A DNA stretch of 64,000 nt from Plantago ovata (taxonomy: Eukaryota; Streptophyta; Magnoliopsida; Lamiales; Plantaginaceae), in NCBI GenBank assembly GCA_028274465.1, contig CM051455.1, positions 123,353,462 to 123,417,461 on the forward strand, given 5' to 3'. Positions 45,924 through 57,104 of this stretch are shown piece after piece (positions within the stretch are counted from its first letter, which is position 1; each line of letters opens with the position of its first letter). Below the pieces are notes generated by a model, which was given only the letters and a program-made list of their open reading frames with translations, had not been told where the DNA came from and made no database searches. The position numbers and the translations under genes were made by a program.

Positions 45924-47921
45924 TATGGCTTGCCAACAGTGTTGCCTTTGCCATCCACTTCAATAGTGCAAGTTCTTGGTAGATGTCCATCACGGAGTCG
46001 TTTTAGCTTTTTAGCTTAGTCAAGAACGTTGCCCTAAGAGTATGACATCCCCCGTTCCAGGTGCAGACGGCGGCATAACTGACCAAAATTGGTGTATAAG
46101 AAGTTTCACCAATCTTGACCAACACATTTTTCACAACGCCTTCGGGTCTCTAAAAGATCCATCCGCCAGTTGCACAATAGCCTATGCTCAGATAGTTTTC
46201 AAGACTACTTTTCAAACACATTCAAAAGGAGTATGTTCGAGTAGGATCCCGTGTCTAGTGTGGCACGGATATCTTCAAGCTCACCAATCCTACTTAACAT
46301 CGAAACTTTTAGGGAGTGGCTCGGGATCCTCTTGCTCCCCTTCACTTCCATCAGAACCAAGGTCCTTCTCTTCTTCCTTAGCTGTAGTAGAAGTTCTTAC
46401 TTCTTGCAACACTCGCACTTAGCAACCTTCTTGATGGTGATTTCGTCAGGTAGATCACCAGCTAATGTAATGGCATTCGACTTCTCAGTGTTGCTAGGCA
46501 GCTTGCCTTGCTCCCTACTTGCTCCTCGGTCGATCAACTCTTGCATCTTTTGATGGGCAAGCCTAGTGCTCTCTTCCAACCTATCAAGCCTTGTCCTAGT
46601 CTTCTCAGAATCTTCTTCATAACGTTTGAGAAAACTTTGGGTGTGATCAACCATTTTTGCAAGTTCTCCATCAGTTGAGCCGACTTCGACTTCGGTGGCT
46701 CTTTCGGAGCGGGGTTTTTGCAGTGATCATTACCATAGTTTAGCCTACTACGGTCTTGGTTAGGGCCATAAGTTTGGTTAGCCGGTGCATATCCTTGATT
46801 GTTTCAGAATCCTCTTCTCCAAAATCCACCTCGAAGATTCCTACCGTCTTGTCTGTAGCTAACTTCTTGAGTACCAAACTCCGTAGCAAAGGCTTCTTCT
46901 TCGCCTCTTCGAGCCCAGTTGCCATCATCATACGCAAGCTCCGATCTACACATATGAGCTCCATGTCCATAGTTCTTGCATATTCGGCATACTTCGTTCG
47001 AAACAGTTGTTCCAGTGGCGCTCTTGAGGACTTGCTTAAATTCGTTGGTAAAGCACTCAAATTGATCCCCATTCCCCCTATACATAGGGGCTTCTTGAGT
47101 CGGTGGAGCTTCAGGTCCACGTCTCCTAACCATTGCTCTTGGGTCCTTGAACTGCGAACCCTTAGCAAGCCTTTCGAAAACTGCCCAGACGGCTTCTACA
47201 GTTTCCTCCCAAATATTGCCTCGGCATTGGAAATCCACCACTTGTTGGTTCTCGAAGGTTAGTCCATTGTAGAAGTGTTGGACTAGGTCAGAAACCTCAA
47301 AACCATGGTGAGGGCACTTGTTCGTGAGATCTTGGAACCTCTCAAACGCGGTGTAGATGGTCTCATCATAGTCCTGCTTGAATCCAGTGATTTGCGCCTT
47401 TAGCGCGGTAGTCAAGGTGTGAGGGAAGTATTCTCCCAAGTGTCCAGCGAGCCTGCTGGTAGAGAACTCAACCATGACTTGGCTCTATCGCCAAGTCCCA
47501 TAGCAAAAACCTTCATCCTCAACTCATCCGTTGTTATTTCAGCTCCGGGTCGTGGGAGTTGGTTGACGAAATCATCGATATCGTGCAAGTACCCCATCAC
47601 ATCTTCCCTTGATAAGCCATAGAACCTCGGAAGTTGTTGGAATGCGTGGTTCTTGATTTCCAGATCTTGAGTTGCAGACGAAAGAACAATCGTCGGTCCC
47701 CTCATACGATCCTTGGTGGGTTGAACCCATGCTTTCAGTGGTCTAGCTTCTGACATTCCGTCGATTTCCTTGAAAAGACTGTGTAGAGATTCAGAGAAAT
47801 CGGTATCCTCTATTTCCTCTAGTGCACGCCTTTGAAGTAGTCGCCTTCTTTGGTGGTAGACTCTGTCGATCTCAGCAATTGAATCAGCAGGCGGTGTTCC
47901 TGGAGATCGTGTATGCGGCAT
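45924..47921 (-). pseudogene. Athila C Gag-protease, heavily broken
   Basis: It starts at 47921 (MPHTRSPGTPPADS) with an open N-terminus to 47412. A deletion of about 25 bp near 47430, compared with Athila B, removes part of the Gag core after SLDTWE and shifts the frame. The rest of the Gag (47475-46804), the linker (46654-46397) and the protease follow in changing frames. It has the same Gag domains and zinc knuckle (CRICKNYGHGAHMC). The protease part near the gap has many frame changes. Confidence 0.82.
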
Positions 47922-48066
47922 ACACTATCTGTAACAGACTAGGAAAGCAGTATCAAAGAGAGATTAAAAAGGAAAACTAAAACTAATAGAATTAGGAATC
48001 GAAAGCTGAAAATATAAACAAATTAAACAGAAAAAATGAGTATAGTCCCCGACAACGGCGCCAATT
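45924..48066 (-). mobile_element. Athila element C, internal part only (gag-protease side)
   Basis: The minus-strand sequence is closely similar to Athila B from the protease to the primer site. It starts at the gap and ends at a primer site TCCCCGACAACGGCGCCA (48046-48063, one change) followed by an LTR at 48067. The left part near the gap has many single-base indels against Athila B. Confidence 0.85.
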
Positions 48067-49321
48067 TGATGAACGCGGGTTTGTCGGGTCCCGGTTCGAT
48101 CAAATATATTTGTTATTTAGCCAAAGGCAATCCACAACTAAAACGAAAACCGTAGTGTAGCGGTAGAATGACCTCGAGTGTCGTTCTCTCAGGACTATAA
48201 CTAGCTTTATCTATTTAACTAGAGAATATAAAAACAGCAGACGTAAAAGCAACGAGTTTTTCTAACAGATAATGGAGATTGGTGATAGTATGATCCTTCA
48301 AAGCATAACGGGTCGATAATCATGCACAAATTCCTCGGTCTTGCACGGAGATCTTTGATCAATCCGATGTCCTGTTGTAATTATTAAGCACTACGAAGAT
48401 AAAGATACCGACAAGTCAATCACTATTGTCCTATTGTGTTCCGTAATTATTCAACACTACGAAGATATAGATGCGTATAGGTCGACGAGGGTCCAATTGT
48501 GCATAATAATTAATACAACATACGAGAATTTTGGGGTTAAGCCTGATCAACGAAATAAAGCAATAACACGGAGTATAATGCGCGATATAGCCATTAGCAT
48601 GATTATCTTCCCTTCGCTAAGAATTTACATACTACCACCAACGATAAGTTTAGCTACTCATAATAGGCATGCAATCCACAGAAATCATAGAAGAAAACAT
48701 GTTGAAAGATATATAATATAAGTAGAATAAACTGTAAGATACAATGTTACCGAAGGTTGTCAATCTCCGAAGAATTACGATCCTACGAGCTCCAAACTGC
48801 TATGAAAAAGTGTCTCCTAAGCTACGGACCCCCAGAACAGGCTCTGGGAAGTCCCTCCCTAAAACTACAGAGAAAGGTGAGAGAGAAGGCTTGGAAAAGT
48901 ATGAATTTCGGAGAAAATCTGAGCAACTATATATAGGCCTCCAATAAGTGTGGGGCGGTTCGCCCCAGAGAAAATCTCGCAGAATTCCGCGTTTTCGGCG
49001 CGTTTTTGGATTTCTTTCCCTTTTCGGACTCGGTTTCTGACTTCTAGTGGCCTTCTAACCTCAAGATTCGGCCCCTAGACTCCAAATCCTATCCGGAAAC
49101 CTTCAGTTACTCCAAATAGGCTTCTGGAACACCAATTCCTTGTCAACTTCAATATAATTGCCCGGAAATCCTCGATTCTCAACCAAAACCTGTAAATAAA
49201 ATATAAAGGGAAACGGGACACTATTCTAATAAAATGCACTAAAATATAGCTAAATTAACATAGAGGATAGCTAAAATAGGTGAAAAAGATTCAAATGAAA
49301 GTGTAAAATACACATTCATCA
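48067..49321 (-). repeat. Athila LTR shared between copies C and D
   Basis: The 1255-bp LTR lies with Athila C's primer site on its left and Athila D's polypurine tract on its right, so it is 5' LTR for C and 3' LTR for D. The TATA box is at 48927-48937, with a single GC palindrome at 48951-48966. Confidence 0.88.
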
Positions 49322-50831
49322 AACTCTCCAAACCGAACCTTTGCTTGTCCTCAAGCAACTAAGCTAGACTCTAATGCAAAAAACAATGCAAGACACAAAA
49401 TGGAGTCTCATGCCAAATAAAATGAACTAATCTACTGAATCTATAAAAAAACATATGAACAAAAACCATATAAATCAAAGCATGAATATAGGTTGAAGAA
49501 TACCTCGATTGACTTATACACATCCACATAAGCACTTATGTCAAGACAAGATAGTCTCTCGTAACATTCTCTACCTGGACCTAGTCAGTGACGACGTAAT
49601 GAAGCATGCTAAGATACGAATGGTTGTCCCGTGCCTATGAAACTGAGGACTTACTACTGTTCACGAAGTTTAAGACTTTCCCTTAAGCTATTCACTACTT
49701 CCTGAATGGCAGGACGAGGGTGGTCTAGAACAGATGACACTCAAGAACAAAAAACAAAAAATAGAAAATTACAACACGATTACGAACATTACAAGAATTG
49801 GAAAATGAGACACAACACATTGCTAAAATGCTATTTGGCTTTCTTTTTGGACCGTTCTTTGCTTTTTAGGGGTTTTTTCTTCCTTTTTTTTTTCTTTTTT
49901 TTCCTTTCCAGTTTCTTTTTTCCCTTTTTTTTCTTTTTTCCTGGAATTTTTCTTTCTTTTTTTTTAGCCAGCAGTAGCACCACGAAAAAGAAACAAAATG
50001 ACTCACACGACTTCCCCAAACCTATTCGAAAGAATAGGTTGGAGTATAGAATTTACGGGAAAGGAAAAATGAACTCACAATACGGAAATGAAAAACGAAA
50101 ACAAGTCTAATGATGGTGCAACCCCCTCCCAAAACCTATTCGGAAGAATAGGTTATAAACAAAGGATCACATAACCTCACACTACCTCCTTCCTAGGCAT
50201 TTAGCAATCTCAAAGCATGGTGAAGACTTGTTGCCTCTTAGGTACATAATTACTCGGGAAAACAACCATAAGACCCTAACATGCATCATCCTATTATAAA
50301 GGCCTTTGTGAACCGCAGTAGAGAAAACACCACTAAGTGATGTCGAGAATACCAAGCTTAACTAAGTGCAATACATAAATATGACAAGCCAAGCGAGAAA
50401 AATCTCAAAAAGAATTCATAGAGATGAAACATAGGATTAATGGCATAGTTAGTTAATCTTCCCAATAAAAAAGTTCAAAAAATTCGGCAATAAACTTCAT
50501 ATAAAACATGCAAGACTATCCTAGGATGAATGTAGTGAATGCAACCTAAAAAACTAAGAAAGTAGTAAACGTGCAAATGCAAATGCAAACAAAAGGTTTC
50601 ACGAGTAATCATAAGCAAAACAAGTATAGAAATACCCGACGATAACCCCCCCCCCCAAACCTGAACGTCGTCGCTCGTCCCGAACGTCGAAATTGGATTT
50701 AAGGAGAGAGCCAGTTTGTACCTGTAATTTATAGGACTCAAGGAAACTCGTGAGAAGCCAAAAACATACAAAAATATAAAATAAAACACAATGATATGCA
50801 TGCATTAAAGCGGTAAAAAAGCGATAAAAAC

Positions 50832-50849
50832 TCCGGGTTGCCTCCCGGA
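50832..50849 (-). other. Conserved hairpin downstream of Athila D gag-protease
   Basis: Stem TCCGGG/CCCGGA and loop TTGCCT, identical to Athila B and at the same distance (about 45 bp) from the protease stop. Confidence 0.7.
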
Positions 50850-50892
50850 TAGCGCCATTGTTTAAAGTCTTTGGCTCGACTCCTGTCTGCGC

Positions 50893-52659
50893 CTAGCTCT
50901 TCTTCTCGAGGGTACTAGACTTCCCCTTCATGGATCTCCTCCTCATGCCACGAACCTGTGAATAAGAAAGAACATAGGCTGCAAGACCACAGTAGTGAGT
51001 AGTGTGAGAAGTATCAGGCGGATCAGATATGGCTCGCAACACATGTCGCTTGCCATCCATCTCAATAGTGCAAGTTCTTTGGTAGATGTCCATCACGGAG
51101 CGTAGCTTAGTCAAGAACGTTCGCCCCAAGAGAATGACATCCCCCGTCCCAGGTGTAGACGCCGGCATAACTACAAAATTGGTGTATACAGAAGCTTCAC
51201 CAATCTTGACCAATACATTCCTCACAACGCCTTCGGGTCTTACAAAGGATCCTTCCGCGAGTTGCACAATGGCCCTTTGCTCCGAAAGCTCTCCAAGGCC
51301 ACTCTTCTCAAACACATTCATGGGTAGCACATTCGAGTAAGATCCCGTGTCTAATGTGGCACGGACATCTTCAAGTTCGCCAATCCCGACCTTAACATCG
51401 AAACTTTGAGGGAGTGGCTCGGGATTCTCTTGCTCCTCTCCGCTTTCATCAGTACCAAGGTCCTTCTCTTCTTCCTTGGCTAGTGGAGGCTCTTCATCCT
51501 TGTAACACTCGCACTTAGCAACTTGCTTAATGGTGATTTCCACTGGTTGATCTCCCACCAAGTTGATCGACATGGACCTCTAAGTGCTGCTATGTAACTT
51601 CCCCTGCTGTCTACTAGCTCTAGCTTCCAATTGATCCAGACGAGCATTGATCTTTGCCGAATCCTCCTCGTATCTCTTCAAAAACACTTGGGTGAAATCC
51701 ACCAATTTCTGTAAATTATCCAAGAGAGTTGCTGGCTTGGATGTAGATGCTTCGTCCTTAGGAGTAGGATTACTACGGTTTCCCAAGTGAACATCTTCTC
51801 GTGCTAGATCTGATCTACACATATCAGCCCCATGCCCATAATTCTTGCACACCCTACATACCTTGTTGGAGAGAGAAGTTCCGAATAGGCCACTTAGAGC
51901 TTGCCTCATCTGATTGGCGAAACCTTCGAACCTATCGCCACTCACACCATTCACTTCATGCATTGGGATCTCCTGGTTTGGTGGAGCCTCAGGTCCACGC
52001 CTTCTAACCATTGCTCTTGGATCCTTGGATTGAGATCCTTTAGCAAGCCTTCCGAAACACGTCCACACATCCTCGGCGGTCTCTTCCCAGATAGTACCAC
52101 GGCATTGGAAATCCACCACCTGTTGACTCTCATATGTGAGTCCATTGTAGAAGTGCTGGACAAGATCAGGAAGCCCGAAACCATGGTGTGGATACTTGTG
52201 CATGAGGTCCTTGAACCTCTCGAAAGCGGTGTAGATGGTCTCATCGTAGTCCTGTTTGAATCCAGTGATTTGCGCCTTAAGCGCGGTAGTCAATGTGTGA
52301 GGAAAGTATTTTTCCATAAAAGCAGAGTACACCTTGTCCCAGGTGTCTAGTGATCCGGCTTCCAGAGAGCCTAACCATGACTTGGCTTTATCACAAAGCC
52401 CCATAGCAAAAACCTTCATCCTTAGCTCATCGTCCGTTATCCCTGCTCCAGGCCTTGGAAGATTGTTGATAAAATCGACAATATCATTCAGGTATCCCAT
52501 AACATCTTCCCTAGCCAACCCATAGAACCTCGGGAGTTGCTGGAACATGCAACTTTTGATTTCCAAATCTCGAGTTGCAGCAGAAAGAACAATAATCGGA
52601 CCTCTCATCAGTGCTTTGTTGGGTTGAACCCATGATTTCAAAAGTGGGCGAGCCATCAC
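50893..52659 (-). pseudogene. Athila D Gag-protease, shortened and frameshifted
   Basis: Gag frame 52659-51580 (359 codons; MMARPLLKSWVQP, FQQLPRFYGLAREDV, AWL-type core, CRVCKNYGHGADMC zinc knuckle), then the protease frame 51573-50893 (226 codons; RATLDTGSYSNVLPMNV). The two frames are offset at 51573-51580. The stretch after the zinc knuckle is shorter than in Athila B (the Gly/Arg/Gln-rich part is missing), and the MPHTRS N-terminus is absent, so this is a deletion derivative. Confidence 0.85.
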
Positions 52660-52810
52660 AAGACCTGAATATCTGTGACAAGCTAGGAAAGGAGTATCAG
52701 AGAGAGATTAAATAGGAAAACTAAAACTACTAGACCTAGGAATTGAATGCTGAAAATATAAACAAATTAAACAGAAAAAAGGAGTATAGTCCCCGGCAAC
52801 GGCGCCAATT

Positions 52811-53669
52811 TGATGAACGCGGGTTTGTCGGGTCCCGGTTCAATCAAATAAATTTGTTATTTAGCCAAAGGCAATCCACAACTACAACGAAAACCGTAGT
52901 GTAGCGGTAGAATGACCTCGAGTGTCGTTCTCTCAGGACTATAACTACCTTTATCTATTTAACTAGAGAATATAAAAACAGCAGACGTAAAGCAAGGAGT
53001 TTTTCTAACAGATAATGGAGATTGGTGATAGTATGATCCTTCAAAGCATAACGGGTCAATAATCATGCGTAAATTCCTCGGTCTTGCATGGAGATCTTTG
53101 ATCAATCTAATGTCCTGTTGTAATTATTAAGCACTACGAAGATAATGATACTGACATGTCAATCACTATTGTCCTATTGTGTTCTATAATCATTCAACAC
53201 TACGAAGATATAGATGCGTATAGGTCGACGAGGGTCCAATTGTGCATAATAATTAATACAACATACGAGAATTTAGGCTGAGCCTGATCAACGAAATAAA
53301 GCAATAACACGGAGTATAATGCGCGATATAGCCATTAGCATGATTATCTTCCGTTCGCTAAGAATTCACATACTACCACCAACGATAAGTTTAGCTACTC
53401 ATAATAGGCATGCAATCAACAGAAATCATAGAAGAAAACATGTTGAAAGATATATAAAAATAAGTAGAATAAACTATAAGATACAATGTTACCGAAGGTT
53501 GTCAATCTCCGAAGAATTGCGATCCTACAAGCTCCAAACTGCTATGAAAAAGTGTCTCCTAAGCTACGGACCCCCAGAACAAGCTCTGGGAAGTCCCTCC
53601 CTAAAACTACAGAGAAAGGTGAGAGAGAAGGTCTGCAAAAGTATGAATTTCGGAGAAAAACTGAGCAAC
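52811..53669 (-). repeat. Truncated Athila D LTR
   Basis: 859 bp of LTR are present. The sequence departs from the family exactly at the C that would begin the TATA box CTATATATAG and then joins Tat 3' DNA. The upstream promoter part (U3) is lost. Confidence 0.88.
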
Positions 53670-53671
53670 AT

Positions 53672-53874
53672 GGTGGCAAGAAGTCATTCCATTCCGCTCT
53701 CTCACAATTGTCGCCTCCAGATAATTTGCAAAAGAAAAAGGTGGCAAGAAGTTATTCCATTCCACTCTCTCACAATTATCTCCTCGAGATAATTTGCAAA
53801 AGAAAAAGGCGGCAAGAAGTCATTCCATTCCACTCTCTTACAATTATCTCCTCAAGATAATTTGCAAAGAAAAA
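53672..53874 (+). repeat. 68-bp tandem repeat, three units, in the Tat 3' region
   Basis: Units at 53672-53739, 53740-53807 and 53808-53874 each begin GGYGGCAAGAAGT and end in GCAAAAGAAAAA or a close variant. No protein likeness was seen. Confidence 0.9.
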
Positions 53875-54139
53875 GGCGAAGAACACCTATTCCCAACAAG
53901 GAACACTTACCCGGACCCGATCTCTGCCCAGCAAATATACCCCTTTCATAAGGTCCGAGCAACGTTTGCTCGCAACCTATAAAAAGGGGGGAGGGAGAGA
54001 TAGGAGGAGGGAAATCTACCAAGGCGCAAATACAAAAATATTTTTTCGCCCATCACTAGTCGAGGCTCTGCTCGACCTCTACTTCAACATAGTTCCTCAA
54101 CTATCTTCTACAAAGATACTTGGAAACTAGGGGGACATA
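53875..54139 (+). other. Tat 3' noncoding region and polypurine tract
   Basis: This is noncoding sequence before the 3' LTR. The polypurine tract AACTAGGGGGACATA is at 54125-54139, directly against the LTR. Confidence 0.75.
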
Positions 54140-54979
54140 TGTTAGTGTTGAAATATGTCCAGACCGCATGTACGAACTGGAGCGGTCTAAGAGCGCGACA
54201 AAGCATCATAGGCCGTCCCTCAAGGGGCGCGACCACACCCAATTATGTCACTAAGGTGTGGCTCGACCAACATAGGGTCCGACCATCACTAAGAGGCCAA
54301 CCCTCAAGATAAGTTCATTACAAGGACAATGCAGCTATTGGGCTCGAGGAGCATCTCTAGGGCTCGAGGAGGACCTTACGTCAAGGTAACACTCTCTGAG
54401 AGAAACTAGGCAGAGCACTACTCGGACCACATACGTAAGAGGAAGGCACGAGGACCAAGGGCGACCACCCAGGGTCGCTCCTTTTGGGGCCCGTTTTCCA
54501 GATTACTTCGTGGGACCCGAAAAGTCCATGTTGCCCTCTCAACCCTAGCCAAGATGTTTGGGCCAAGGCCCATGGACCTCCTTAATGGGCTTGGTCCTAA
54601 GGAGGCTTCAATCTCGTCCGGACACTTGTCACGATCCTGCAAGGAGTGACATTAAAATACTACGGGTATATAAGGAGTTCAGTCATTGCCCAGCGGGTAA
54701 GCATTAACACCTCTCACCTACCACTCACCCACCACATTTACTACTTGTACTAGGGAAGCCTCACAACTCCCTACACGTAAAGTCGTCACTCCGGTCTGAT
54801 ACCTTACAAACCGGGCAAGAGACACTAACCCCCCCCCCCTCCAGTATATTTCAGGTACGAGGAAGCTACAAGAAGGTTTCCTATTATTTCAAGAGGAATA
54901 CTACATGAAGAAGACCTAGAATAGCTTATTGTGACGATCTATTGCGAACTTAGAAAGAAGTACGAATTACCCTTCAACA
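54140..54979 (+). repeat. Tat 3' LTR
   Basis: This 840-bp LTR has a TATA box at 54667-54673 and a C-run near 54829-54839. It ends CTTCAACA and is followed by the target duplication ATGAC. Confidence 0.93.
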
Positions 54980-54984
54980 ATGAC

Positions 54985-55038
54985 AACAAAAGATTTAAAT
55001 CGGAGGTTGATTGGCATATAATCCAATCGTCACAGTGA
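54985..55038 (+). pseudogene. S1-like gene, last 17 codons and stop
   Basis: Directly after the target duplication ATGAC, the frame continues NKRFKSEVDWHIIQSSQ and stops at TGA (55036-55038). A W near the C-terminus is common in S1 homologues. The first few codons recur in the second unit (58863-58872). Confidence 0.5.
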
Positions 55039-56207
55039 TCTTCAAGGATGATAATAATGTTACAAATTTCTCAAAGTATAACACCAAATAAAAGTTGTTG
55101 AGTTGAACAATAAACTCATTTTTGTTTAGTTGATTCAGAAATGAAATATTTTTATTTTTTTATTAGTGTTTACATTTTAGGTATCACACAACCATCCTAG
55201 CATAAAACCCAAAATAGATGGTATTAAATTTTCTATCAGGAGCAAATATGTCTTTTTAGTTTTTAGGACAAGAATTGAGAAAAGAAATTAGGCTAAATAA
55301 TTTCATGATTTCTCCACCAATTTGTAGCAACTCTATTTCCTATCATAAAAATATTTAATCGGGTGTCTGTAACAGTTTAACTTATCAAATTTATCACTTA
55401 CTTTAAACAAAATCAGCTTTTTGAGTATTTGCAACAACTTATAAGCTGATATATTCTCTTAAATTAAGCTGGATAAGTTGGGTTGTACATACTTAAACAG
55501 CTTCCCTTTTTATTTTAAGCTGGATTTTAGTTGTTTTTGTCCAAAAAGTTGGCTTTGCAAACACTACTACTACAACTTATCTAACTTTTAAGTAGATTTT
55601 GCAAACATTAATCAAATTCTCTAATATGCCAACTTTACTAATTTCTCCTTAAATTATGGCACTTATTTTAAGTCAGAGCTATTACAAACACTCCTTAGTT
55701 GGCCACAAAGAATATACAATATGAATTTGTGATGTACAAAACCTAGTTTATTGTTATAGTTGTCAACTTGTGAGGATAACAAGACCGTCCATTATGTTTC
55801 ATGTTTTTTTCTTTTTAAAAATATTATAGCGGAATAAGGAGAGACATTATCTCATTCTCTAATCCTCATTTTACTTCAATCTGACAATATTTTCTCCTCG
55901 CTTTTTTTTTAAATCCTTTTATTAAACAAACGTATTCATTCACTCCCTTTCTCACTTCAATCCCTTCTTTGGTTTGATAGTTTCTCATCTCAGAAGCTCT
56001 CTTCGCTTTTTCCCCTCTTTCTTCGCCCTCATCTCAGATGGAGGCTCATGAGTTCTCATCTAGATCGGCCTTCTTTCCCCCTTACCTCTTGAGTCTTGAG
56101 TGAAACTATCCGTATAAGGCTTTGTTCTTTTCGTCGAAAAATTTATTATTTTAAGTTCAGATGCATTAAGTTCAGTTCAGTTCAGATTTGTCTAACGTAA
56201 TCGTTTA
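55039..56207. other. Intergenic host DNA
   Basis: This AT-rich sequence downstream of the S1-like gene holds a probable MITE (55361-55694) and no supported gene. At about 56208 it changes abruptly to the second copy of the gypsy LTR segment. Confidence 0.5.
55361..55694. mobile_element. Probable MITE
   Basis: The ends are imperfect inverted repeats (GGGTGTCTGTAACAG and GGAGTGTTTGTAATAG read inwards), and the interior holds AGCTT/AAGCTG-rich AT DNA with no ORF. The length of 334 bp fits a MITE, perhaps hAT-like. No clear target duplication was found. Confidence 0.45.
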
Positions 56208-56643
56208 TATATGTATGATTTTGAAGCATTACTTGATCCGGGTGGAGATGCCATGATGTTCTCTTACTGAGTTTGTAGCTCACCCCTTACTCCTTTTTTT
56301 ACAGAAGGTCAGCAGGGTGAGCAGTGTTAGAGTTTGCTTTGAAGTTTTCGAGTTATTGTTCTTTGTAGGATTTCGTTTTATGTTCAGACCTAGCTTCTTA
56401 GTTTGTTTTGAGCTAGAGACTTGTAGCTAGTTTTGCAGACTTTTGTTTTGGGATTTAGTTTGCTATGATATTTACTCTTAGACACAGTTTCTTTTTAAAA
56501 GTTTACGTTTCCGCATATTATGTTATGTTTATGATTATGGTTTTGTTGAGGCTTCGTGTTGGCGTAAGACCATCTTACGATACACGGTCGGTCGCGTCTT
56601 TTGAAAATCTTTATAAATCGTATTTTAGTTTTGGGCCGTGACA
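56208..56643 (+). repeat. Second copy of the gypsy LTR end, without the copia insertion
   Basis: It matches 1490-1829 joined directly to 25513-25611. At the join (about 56542-56550) there is a single GTTTT and no copia element. Confidence 0.85.
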
Positions 56644-57104
56644 AGAACAACGCTCTGAATCCATTGAGCAAACTCCCAATGTCATCCTAAAACTCTAAAA
56701 TAGTGTATATAATTGACATTGATGGAATAAATTATGATGGACAATCAAATTTATTGAGTTATAACGTTCTAATGACACGTGGTATAAGTTTCCGAACTCT
56801 CACTCTTTTTATGCATTTTGGACTCCAAATTAACTTCACCATAAAATGAAACTAAAACTTTATTAATTGCTAAATAGTCAAACTCATCAACCATTTCTAA
56901 ATATTTAATTTAGAGGAGTAACTTTGTCACTTCAAAAGTCAATGATAACCCTAATGAAAATGTATCCGCCGCCACCATGTACCGGCCTCTTCCTATATAT
57001 ATACTCTCCGCCTCTACTCATTTCACATCACCCTAACCTAAAATCATTTGTGTTTATTCCTAAAACTTATCATCTATATCTTTCTGTTTTTCGCGTACAT
57101 CTGC

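Larger units (their letters stand above)
49322..52810 (-). mobile_element. Athila element D, internal region
   Basis: The polypurine tract with its hairpin (49343-49356), the T-rich tract (49850-49970), two AATAGG hairpins (50018-50040, 50132-50154), a downstream hairpin (50832-50849), Gag-protease (50893-52659) and a perfect primer site (52790-52807) follow in the same order as in A and B. Reverse transcriptase and integrase are absent. Confidence 0.88.
34367..54979 (+). mobile_element. Tat-lineage Ty3/gypsy element with nested Athila copies and a gap
   Basis: Two 840-bp LTRs (34367-35206 and 54140-54979), starting TGTTAGTGTTG and ending CTTCAACA, are flanked by a perfect target duplication ATGAC (34362-34366 and 54980-54984). 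After the left LTR comes a Tat-type primer site. Before the right LTR are a polypurine tract and a 68-bp tandem repeat. Gag runs on the plus strand and is cut by Athila B. Pol is not visible. It is either in the assembly gap or lost. The uninserted target is preserved near 58848-58872. Confidence 0.93.
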
